Assembly (NCBI GenBank): GCA_015492515.1
Contig: WGEZ01000132.1
Coordinates: forward strand, 1 to 34,012
From: Nitrospirota bacterium
GTDB taxonomy: Bacteria > Nitrospirota > Thermodesulfovibrionia > Thermodesulfovibrionales > JdFR-85
Reading direction: 5' to 3'
Length of the DNA: 34,012 nucleotides
Shown: positions 23,309 to 29,751 of the stretch, piece by piece
Layout of the letters: every line of letters starts with the position of its first letter
How positions within the stretch are numbered: position 1 is the stretch's first letter
The notes under the pieces: generated by a model
What the model saw: the letters and a program-made list of their open reading frames with translations, nothing else
Told to the model about the DNA's origin: nothing
Databases searched by the model: none
Program-made: the position numbers and the translations under genes

Positions 23309-23638
23309 ATGGAGGTCTTTGAGGTGAGAGGCATGGTGGGGGAATCGGGTGAATACATCCTTGGAGCAGGTCAGACGGGGAGCCATGCCTGCTATCTCAT
23401 CTACGGCGTGATGAAGCCCGGTGAGAAGGGCAGGAGGCTCAAGCCCGGCAGGGGACACGAGGAGCTCCTGATCGCCCTGAAGGGTGACCTCAGGGTCACC
23501 GGAGACCGCGAAGGACTGCTCAGGGAGGGACAGGCCCTGCATCTGAAGGGTGAGGAGACCTGCTGGCTCGACAACGGCACCGACTCGGAGGCCCTCTACA
23601 TCATCGCCGGAGGCCACTCGGAGGGAGGACACCACTGA
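23309..23638 (+). CDS. Small cupin-domain protein
   Basis: This 109-residue protein is a single cupin barrel. Visible elements are the loop GRGHEELLIALKGDLRV (His, Glu, Glu), the turn REGQALHLKGEE, and the C-terminal strand EALYIIAGGHSEGGHH. The His-rich tail may add metal ligands. The ATG has GGAGG five bases upstream, nine bases after the stop of the large gene at 21206, so the two are likely co-translated. A ligand-binding or isomerase role acting on the product of its partner would fit, but this is inference. Confidence 0.85.
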   Translation: MEVFEVRGMVGESGEYILGAGQTGSHACYLIYGVMKPGEKGRRLKPGRGHEELLIALKGDLRVTGDREGLLREGQALHLKGEETCWLDNGTDSEALYIIAGGHSEGGHH

Positions 23639-23642
23639 GCCC

Positions 23643-23659
23643 CCGGGCGGGCCCGGTTT
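23643..23659 (+). terminator. Short GC hairpin after the cupin gene
   Basis: CCGGG (23643-23647) pairs with CCCGG (23652-23656) across four bases and is followed by only three T residues, seven bases after the cupin stop region. It is a weak intrinsic terminator at best. It abuts the -35 of the next promoter. Confidence 0.45.
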
Positions 23660-23686
23660 GCAAAAGGGCATAACATCCCGTATAAT
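23658..23686 (+). promoter_or_regulatory. Sigma70 promoter of the Crp/Fnr gene
   Basis: TTGCAA (23658-23663) is followed after 17 bases by TATAAT (23681-23686). The predicted start is near 23693, giving a leader of about 70 bases with a small GCCC/GGGC hairpin before the ATG at 23764. Confidence 0.76.
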
Positions 23687-23763
23687 ACCCGTGGGGTCCG
23701 CCCGAGAGGGCAGCCCGACAGGCCTCTGGCCCCCACAAACCCGCCGGAGGGGGTGCAATCTCC

Positions 23764-24465
23764 ATGAGGGACCGTGATAGGGCGCTTATCGAGAGGTTCC
23801 TGAGAAGGGTCCATATATTCAGGGGCCTCCCGGAGGACCATCTGAGAGAGGTGACCGAGGACTTCGACATCCTCAGCGTCAAGGGAGGGGAGACCGTCCT
23901 CTCCCAGGCCGACGAGAGCACCGACCTGTACATGGTCCTGAGGGGCGGGGTGAGGGTGACCTTTCTCGATGAGGAGGGCAACGAGCTCATATTGACGAAC
24001 TTCAACGAAGGCGACTTCTTCGGAGAGATGAGCCTCATCGACGGCAAGCCGAGGTCTGCCACCGTGGTTGCAGAGGGGGATGTGATCCTCGGTGTACTGA
24101 AGCGGGAGAGGTTCCTCGAGGCGATAAAGGAAAACCCGATGATCGCGATCGAGATCCTCGGCGCCCTCGTGGAGAGGCTGAGGAAGGCCGATGAGATGAT
24201 AGAGTCCCTCGCATTCCTGGACGTGCGCGAGAGGCTCGTCAGGCTCCTTGTGAACACGGCGGAGAGGGAGGGAGAGAGGGGCGAAGACGGTTACTACAGG
24301 ATCAGGAAACAGACGCACAAGGAACTGGCGGTAAGGATAGGCGCCTCGAGGGAGGCGATTACAAAGGCGCTGAAGGCCCTGGCAGAGGATCAGGCCGTCG
24401 TGGAGAGAGGAGGTTACTTCCTGATCTCACCGGATACATTCGCCAGGGGAGGCCGGTCCTTCTGA
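23764..24465 (+). CDS. Crp/Fnr family transcriptional regulator
   Basis: This 233-residue regulator has an N-terminal cyclic-nucleotide-binding beta-barrel and a C-terminal winged helix. The barrel carries a phosphate-binding-cassette-like stretch FFGEMSLIDGKPRSATVVA. That keeps Gly-Glu and Arg-Ser-Ala as in cAMP-responsive Crp, so cyclic nucleotide binding is plausible; Fnr iron-sulfur cysteines are absent. The long dimer helix follows, then the recognition helix in ELAVRIGASREAITKALKAL. ATG 23764 has GGAGGGGG ten bases upstream. Its placement before the envelope sensors and an adenylate cyclase at 29726 suggests it may be the cAMP receptor of that system, which remains inference. Confidence 0.93.
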   Translation: MRDRDRALIERFLRRVHIFRGLPEDHLREVTEDFDILSVKGGETVLSQADESTDLYMVLRGGVRVTFLDEEGNELILTNFNEGDFFGEMSLIDGKPRSATVVAEGDVILGVLKRERFLEAIKENPMIAIEILGALVERLRKADEMIESLAFLDVRERLVRLLVNTAEREGERGEDGYYRIRKQTHKELAVRIGASREAITKALKALAEDQAVVERGGYFLISPDTFARGGRSF

Positions 24466-24543
24466 TCGGGCCCGTGCCGACGCTCCGAATTCCTGAGAAC
24501 ATGCCGCAAAGGCCCGTCCCTGACGTCACCCCGGAAATTCTCC

Positions 24544-24573
24544 TTGACATTCACGGCCGGGATATGATATCTA
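24544..24573 (+). promoter_or_regulatory. Likely promoter of the TPR/FecR/lipoprotein genes
   Basis: A perfect -35 TTGACA (24544-24549) precedes a weak -10, TATCTA (24568-24573), at 18 bases. TATGAT at 24563 is a better hexamer but only 13 bases away. A weak -10 with a strong -35 is the usual pattern of an activator-dependent promoter. The predicted start is about 20 bases before the ATG at 24599. Confidence 0.55.
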
Positions 24574-24598
24574 CAACAGAAAATCGGAGAGTGAGGGT

Positions 24599-25903
24599 AT
24601 GAGGAGAGAGCTCGCCTTGTTAGAGAGTCCTGTCGGGGTCCTGTCGGTGGTCCTCTTTCTCTTCCTCTTTCCGCTCCATCTATACGCCGGGACTCATGAG
24701 CTCTATCTGGCCCGGGGGATAGAGAAGATGAACGAGGGAAGGATGGAGGACGCCCTGAGGCTGCTTGAAGAGGCCCTCAGGCTCTCGCCCGACGACCCTG
24801 AGACGACCTACTACGCAGGGGTCGCCCACGCGAGGGTCGGCAACCACGGGAAGGCCGAGGAGCTCTTCCTCAAAACACTCAGCCTCGACGGCTCCGCTGT
24901 GGAGGCCTACCTTGAGCTCGGCCGTCTCTACTATGTCACTTCCCGCTGTGAGAAGGCGGTGGAGTACCTCTCCAGATACACGGCACTCTCAGAAGACGAA
25001 CCCCTCAAGGAGTATGCCCGGAGGTTGATCAACGGCTGCGGGAGGGAGGAAAGACCCTACCGGCTCGATATCTATACAGGACTGCAGTATGACAGCAACG
25101 TGATACTGGAGCCCTCCAACCCGCCGGTCGAGGCGGATAAGAAGGCCGACGGGAGGGCCGTCTTCCATCTGAAGGCCGGCGCCGTGCCGTTGAAGGGCGA
25201 CAGGGCGGCCCTGAAGCTCGATTACAGCTTCTACCAGAGCATCCACTTCGACCTGAACGATTTCAACGTCCATTACCACAAGATCGCACCCGCCGTCGAG
25301 GTCGCTCTCACCGAGGCCCTGAGCCTCTCTGCAGGATACTCGCTGGAGTATACGCTCTTCGGCGGTGATCGTTACAGCAGGGTACACACCTACCACGGCG
25401 GGCTCGCCCTGATGAAGGGGAGGAGATGCTACACCGAGGCGATATACGAGTACAGGGACCATAAGTACTGGGACACCGAGATATACAGGACCAACTCCGA
25501 GAGGACAGGATATCTGACCAGCATCGGCCTGAGACAGAACTTCCTCTCCGGGAGGCTGAAGGGGAAGGTCTATCTCTTCAGCGACAGGGACAGGACGGAG
25601 CGGGAGTACTGGGACTACGACGGCTACAGGTTCGGCGCCGAGGTCCTCTACAGGGTCTCTTCTCCCCTCTATCTGAGCCTCTCCGGTGAATTCAACAGGA
25701 GGCGGTACAGGGACGATTATCCGGGGTACGGCGAGAGGCGACTGGACAGGATGCAGCAGTACTCCCTCGCGCTGACGTATCTGCTCTCCGGAAGGATGAG
25801 CGTCTCGGTGACGGAGAGCTACACCGTCAATGACTCCAATATCGGGATATTCGACTACAGGAGGAGCATAACAGGGGTATTCCTGAGGGTTGGTGTACTA
25901 TGA
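24599..25903 (+). CDS. TPR protein with C-terminal outer-membrane beta-barrel
   Basis: This 434-residue protein begins with a signal peptide (hydrophobic VLSVVLFLFLFPLHLYAG). Three TPR units follow, including IEKMNEGRMEDALRLLEEAL, AHARVGNHGKAEELFLKTL and LGRLYYVTSRCEKAVEYLS. From about residue 155 it turns into alternating aromatic strands such as LDIYTGLQYDSNVILEP and YSLALTYLLSGRMSVSVTES, ending in FLRVGVL, the usual look of an outer-membrane barrel. Proteins of this build sit beside FecR-domain genes in many diderms. The start is ATG 24599 with GGAGAGTGAGGG upstream. Its stop overlaps the FecR start by four bases (ATGA). It is likely an outer-membrane assembly or sensor partner of the next two products. 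Confidence 0.86.
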   Translation: MRRELALLESPVGVLSVVLFLFLFPLHLYAGTHELYLARGIEKMNEGRMEDALRLLEEALRLSPDDPETTYYAGVAHARVGNHGKAEELFLKTLSLDGSAVEAYLELGRLYYVTSRCEKAVEYLSRYTALSEDEPLKEYARRLINGCGREERPYRLDIYTGLQYDSNVILEPSNPPVEADKKADGRAVFHLKAGAVPLKGDRAALKLDYSFYQSIHFDLNDFNVHYHKIAPAVEVALTEALSLSAGYSLEYTLFGGDRYSRVHTYHGGLALMKGRRCYTEAIYEYRDHKYWDTEIYRTNSERTGYLTSIGLRQNFLSGRLKGKVYLFSDRDRTEREYWDYDGYRFGAEVLYRVSSPLYLSLSGEFNRRRYRDDYPGYGERRLDRMQQYSLALTYLLSGRMSVSVTESYTVNDSNIGIFDYRRSITGVFLRVGVL

Positions 25904-26709
25904 AGAGAAGCCTCGTGAAGATATCCTCTCTGGCATTCTGCCTTGCATTCGTGCTCCTTCTCGGCACCGACTCCTACCCTGAGACAGAGGCGGGACGGGT
26001 GTTGATGGTGAAGAGGAAGGTGTATCTTCTGAGGGACGGAGAGAGGATGGATGCCAGAGCGCGTATGCCGCTGCTTCTGAAGGACGCGGTGGAGACCGAC
26101 GTGAAGTCGAGGACGAAGCTCTTCTTCACCGATGACAGCGTCCTCAACCTCGGCGAGCTGAGCCGGGTGGTGGTGGAGGAGTACCTGTACAGCCCTGAGA
26201 AGAGGAGGTCACGGTCCATATACAGGCTGATCAAGGGCTCCCTGAGGGTGGTGGTCGGCAGGACCGAGCTGCAGATCCATACACCCACCGCAGTGGCCGC
26301 CGCCAGGGGTACGAGGTTCATCCTCTGGACGGAGAGAGACTCGGCCCTCTCATGCGTCACCGTGCTGGAGGGAGAGGTCTCGCTCCGGAACGTGAGGGAG
26401 GAGATAGGGGGCGTGGTGAGCGTCAAGGAGGGCTTCAAGAGCTGTGTCCCGGCAGGGAGGCCGCCCGTGAAGGCCTCACCTGCAGGACCGGAGGAGATGA
26501 GGAGGCTCACCCTCGATACGGTGACCATCGGCAGCATACCAGAGGACAGGACCGTACTGCCCGGGAGGATGCCCGGCCTCTCCGCCCCGGGACCGGCTGT
26601 GGAGACAAGCGAGCTGATGAGGTATCAACCGCCGGTGGTCCAGGTCCCGGCAGCCGCCTTCGGAGCAGGCCAGACCCCGGTGGAGCTGATAATAGTCTTT
26701 CCAGATTAG
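25900..26709 (+). CDS. FecR-domain periplasmic protein
   Basis: This 269-residue protein has an N-terminal signal peptide (SLAFCLAFVLLLGTDSYPETEA) followed by a FecR domain at about residues 30-185. The domain includes LLLKDAVETDVKSRTKLFF, DDSVLNLGELSRVVVEEY, the core strand IYRLIKGSLRVVVGR and the hallmark IHTPTAVAAARGTRFIL. FecR proteins pass envelope signals, classically from TonB receptors to ECF sigma factors. No sigma factor or TonB receptor is in the window, and FecR genes are also commonly found beside CHASE2 cyclases, as here. The C-terminal 80 residues are proline-rich without a known fold. ATG overlaps the upstream stop, and the lipoprotein gene follows 11 bases later. Confidence 0.9.
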   Translation: MKRSLVKISSLAFCLAFVLLLGTDSYPETEAGRVLMVKRKVYLLRDGERMDARARMPLLLKDAVETDVKSRTKLFFTDDSVLNLGELSRVVVEEYLYSPEKRRSRSIYRLIKGSLRVVVGRTELQIHTPTAVAAARGTRFILWTERDSALSCVTVLEGEVSLRNVREEIGGVVSVKEGFKSCVPAGRPPVKASPAGPEEMRRLTLDTVTIGSIPEDRTVLPGRMPGLSAPGPAVETSELMRYQPPVVQVPAAAFGAGQTPVELIIVFPD

Positions 26710-26720
26710 GGAGCACAGGT

Positions 26721-28190
26721 ATGAGGCATCTGCTATACACAGGACTTCTCGGCATGGTCTTCCTGGTCATCGCCTCCTGCGGCGGCACAGGTGGAGGGGG
26801 CGGCGGCACGGAGAGGACCGGCGTCGTGATAGAGCTCGGCCAGAGGGAGGTGAGCTCGATCGCCACGGCGGCGGTTGAGTACGACTATCTGGTGATCAGG
26901 GTCTCAGCACCTGACATGGAGAGCATCGAGGAGAGGATAGGCCTCCAGGGCCGGGAGAGCGTCCAGGTCTCCCTCCTGGTGCCCAACGGCCTGAACAGGC
27001 ACTTCGAGGCCTTCGCCTACAGCTCTTCGGCACAGGGTGTGGGTGAAGACGGGCTCCTCTGCTATGGAGACGCCTATGCAGACCTTTTCGGCGATCCTCT
27101 GACGATCACGTTGATCATGGTCTGTGGAGCGGACGACACACCACCCCTCTTCGACGGCCTTGTCTCGGCCACAGCGGTCTCAGCCACCGAGATAGCCCTG
27201 GGGTGGGACCCTGCCACGGACGACGTGACACCGTCGTCGAACATCCAGTACCTGATATACCTCTCCACCTCACCGGGAGGCCAGGACTTCAGCACCCCGG
27301 ACTACACCACAGGGCCGGGTGCCGTGACCTACACGGTCACCGGTCTCAACCCTTCAACGACATACTGCTTCGTGGTGAGGGCCAAGGATGAGGCCGGCAA
27401 CACGGACGACAACACCGTGGAGAGGTGTGCGACCACCTTCCCCCTCACCGGGAAGTTCACCCTCACGGTGAACACCGCTGGTTCGGGAAGCGGTACGGTG
27501 ACGAGCTACCCGCCGGGGATCGCCTGCGGTGTGAACTGCATCGAGTCATACGATGCCGGGACGGTGGTGACCCTTACGCCGGAACCCGATCCAGGCTCTA
27601 TCTTTGAAGGCTGGAGCGGTGACCCTGACTGCTCAGACGGGGTGGTGACCATGGACGCCGACAAGGCCTGCACCGCGATCTTTGAACAGTACCAGTCCTG
27701 GTACAACCTCACAGTGTACAAGGCCGGCGCGGGAAGCGGCACGGTGACCAGCGACCCGCCGGGGATCACCTGCGGACAGGACTGCTCTGCCCTGTTTCTT
27801 GAGGGCACCCTCGTCTCGTTGACGCCCGAGCCGGAGAAGGGCTCCCTCTTTGCAGGCTGGAGCGGTGACTGCAACTCCGACGGCATAGTGGTGATGACCG
27901 GAGACAAGGCCTGTACAGCCACCTTCGAGCCCCTGAGATACACCCTCACGGTGGAGATATCAGGGCAGGGGAGCATAAACATATGGAGTGATCCGCCGGG
28001 CATCGACTGCAACGAGAGCGGAGGAGACTGTACCGAGCCCTATGACTACGGCACGATCGTGACCCTGCAGTATGAGCTGAGCAATGGATACTTCTGCGGC
28101 TGGAGCGGTGACCCTGACTGCTCTGACGGCATGGTGACCATGACCGGCGACAGGACCTGTACAGCCATCACCTCCCTTACGACATGTTAA
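26721..28190 (+). CDS. Lipoprotein with fibronectin III and three Cys-rich InlB-like repeats
   Basis: This 489-residue protein starts with a lipoprotein signal whose lipobox is VIASC. A glycine run follows, then a region of about 110 residues with no recognised fold. A fibronectin type III domain follows at about residues 137-235 (TPPLFDGLVSATAVSATEIA, then NPSTTYCFVVRAKDEAGN). Three tandem repeats of about 75 residues come next, built on GSGTVTSxPPGIxCGxxC, xVTLTPEP and FxGWSGDxxCS, ending CTAxF. They match the divergent InlB B-repeat type found in bacterial surface proteins, but each carries an ordered set of cysteines likely to form disulfides. It is probably an extracytoplasmic binding module. 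The ATG at 26721 is preceded by AGGGAGCACAGGT. Confidence 0.87.
   Translation: MRHLLYTGLLGMVFLVIASCGGTGGGGGGTERTGVVIELGQREVSSIATAAVEYDYLVIRVSAPDMESIEERIGLQGRESVQVSLLVPNGLNRHFEAFAYSSSAQGVGEDGLLCYGDAYADLFGDPLTITLIMVCGADDTPPLFDGLVSATAVSATEIALGWDPATDDVTPSSNIQYLIYLSTSPGGQDFSTPDYTTGPGAVTYTVTGLNPSTTYCFVVRAKDEAGNTDDNTVERCATTFPLTGKFTLTVNTAGSGSGTVTSYPPGIACGVNCIESYDAGTVVTLTPEPDPGSIFEGWSGDPDCSDGVVTMDADKACTAIFEQYQSWYNLTVYKAGAGSGTVTSDPPGITCGQDCSALFLEGTLVSLTPEPEKGSLFAGWSGDCNSDGIVVMTGDKACTATFEPLRYTLTVEISGQGSINIWSDPPGIDCNESGGDCTEPYDYGTIVTLQYELSNGYFCGWSGDPDCSDGMVTMTGDRTCTAITSLTTC
27459..28181 (+). repeat. Three tandem coding repeats (about 230-240 bases each)
   Basis: Unit 1 is 27459-27688, unit 2 is 27704-27930 and unit 3 is about 27940-28181. 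Units 1 and 2 are closest; unit 3 diverges in its first half, losing the CG-C pair motif but gaining two other cysteines. The pattern fits old duplication rather than recent expansion, because the DNA identity is only partial. Confidence 0.8.
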
Positions 28191-28230
28191 GGACACCTCG
28201 TCAGCACCCTTTTCAGCCCCACGGGTTCAC

Positions 28231-28239
28231 TGCTATAAT
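28231..28239 (+). promoter_or_regulatory. Extended -10 promoter, predicted leaderless start
   Basis: TGCTATAAT ends nine bases before the ATG at 28249. With transcription starting six to nine bases after the -10, the mRNA would have zero to about four leader bases. No ribosome site lies before the ATG. It separates the hydrolase-cyclase genes from the upstream lipoprotein. Confidence 0.66.
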
Positions 28240-28248
28240 ATCCTGCTG

Positions 28249-29751
28249 ATGACCAAGGGTATAACGGTACGCATACTCGGTGACTTCGGACCCTTCTCCA
28301 GGATGGGCAAGAGCATCGGCTACCAGATAAGGATAGGACGGGCCGTCTATCTCCTTGACTGCGGCGCCCCCCTCTTCCAGCAGATCGGCGGCGAGGGGCT
28401 GAAGGAGACAAAGGGGCTGATCATCACCCACTGCCACGACGACCACAAGAGGTGGTTCACCGACCTCGCCCTCTTCAACATGTACATACCCGACGTCCTG
28501 AACAGGGTCTTCCTCCTCACCTCCGAGGACGTCCAGAACGAACTCCTCAGGGCCTCTGCTCCGGCCCTTGACAGGAGCCTCTCGGAGGACTCAAAGAGGG
28601 TGGTGGATATCCCTTACGAGGAGTATGTGAACCACCGGAGGATCGGTCCGGAGGCGAGGTACAGGATCGCCTCTGTGGAGGAGGGCGGCGGCAGGACGAG
28701 CCTCTGCGTGATGGACAGCGACGGTAAAGTGGTCGGTCCTGAGAGGGCGAAGGTCGTGATAAGCAGGAAGACCGGCAGAGCCCGGATGCTCTTCAAGGAC
28801 CCCGACTACGGGGAATGGGTCGAGCCCGAGTGCTTCTATCCCTATTGCTCGGACACCTTCTACAAACAGGACGGAGACGTCTATGTCGACGAGGAGGAGG
28901 GCTTCACCGTCGAGGCGCTGAAGGCGCCTGTATGGCACGGGATACCGGCCATAGGGATAAGGATAAGGACCGGAGGGGAGACGCTCATATTCAGCTCCGA
29001 TACGGTGAACGACCTGGAGCTCTGGCGGGCCCTCTACAGCGAGAAGAGGCAGCAGAGGCTCGGAATGACGGTGGAGGAGTTCGAGGCCGCCTCCGTCATC
29101 TACGGCGATATCAACGACTACATCGAACGGGTGTGGAGCGAGGAGCGGTACAGGGAGGCGGTGGAGATCATGAGCGACGAAGAGGCGGTGGTGATACATG
29201 ACGTGACGACGAGGGCCACGGCGGTCCATACGGACTACAGGATACTGAAGGACTCCCTCCTTGACAGAGAGAGGGCGATACTGACCCACAGCCCCGACAG
29301 GCTGGTCTCGGAGTGGCCCCTCTGCGACACGGAGAAGACCTTCAGGATAGAGGGGAGGAGGTTCTTCGAGGTGGTGGACGGCGAGCTCTACCCCATGGAT
29401 GCGGACATATACCTGAAGGATACCGGCAGATACTACGTGGGCTACAGGAACGACAACGGCAGATACAGGGTCTACGAGCGGGACGGCCTGCTGAGCATAT
29501 CGGCAGAGGAGGGAGGCGACAGGGGGACCCTCCTCTACAGGATCGACCTGTACGAGGATATAGGGGGCAGGTACTTCCCGAAGCTGGAGAGGGACGACGC
29601 CATGTATCTGAAGCGGAGGGACGGCAGGGTGGAGCTGATCGAGTTCACCGAAGAGGGGAGCAGGGGGAGGATCGTGGAGAACCAGAGGGGGAGGATCCTG
29701 AAGGCAGGGGCGTCGGGAGGTCGCGATCGGGTCTCTGGGATCAGCCGGTAA
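28249..29751 (+). CDS. Metallo-beta-lactamase-fold hydrolase with C-terminal extension
   Basis: This 500-residue protein is an MBL-fold metallohydrolase. The di-metal motif is THCHDDHKRW (HxHxDH). Further ligands are likely in APVWHGIPAIG and in IFSSDTVND (Asp), with a late His in AILTHSPDRL. The strand YQIRIGRAVYLLDCG is typical of the fold start. Class II/III cyclic nucleotide phosphodiesterases share this fold and motif, so hydrolysis of the product of the adjacent adenylate cyclase is possible, though many other substrates are equally so. The last roughly 140 residues form an extra beta-rich domain of unknown type (YYVGYRNDNGRYRVYERDG). No signal peptide. It is the first gene of a pair with the cyclase, whose likely start lies inside its end, and it seems to be leaderless. 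Confidence 0.86.
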   Translation: MTKGITVRILGDFGPFSRMGKSIGYQIRIGRAVYLLDCGAPLFQQIGGEGLKETKGLIITHCHDDHKRWFTDLALFNMYIPDVLNRVFLLTSEDVQNELLRASAPALDRSLSEDSKRVVDIPYEEYVNHRRIGPEARYRIASVEEGGGRTSLCVMDSDGKVVGPERAKVVISRKTGRARMLFKDPDYGEWVEPECFYPYCSDTFYKQDGDVYVDEEEGFTVEALKAPVWHGIPAIGIRIRTGGETLIFSSDTVNDLELWRALYSEKRQQRLGMTVEEFEAASVIYGDINDYIERVWSEERYREAVEIMSDEEAVVIHDVTTRATAVHTDYRILKDSLLDRERAILTHSPDRLVSEWPLCDTEKTFRIEGRRFFEVVDGELYPMDADIYLKDTGRYYVGYRNDNGRYRVYERDGLLSISAEEGGDRGTLLYRIDLYEDIGGRYFPKLERDDAMYLKRRDGRVELIEFTEEGSRGRIVENQRGRILKAGASGGRDRVSGISR

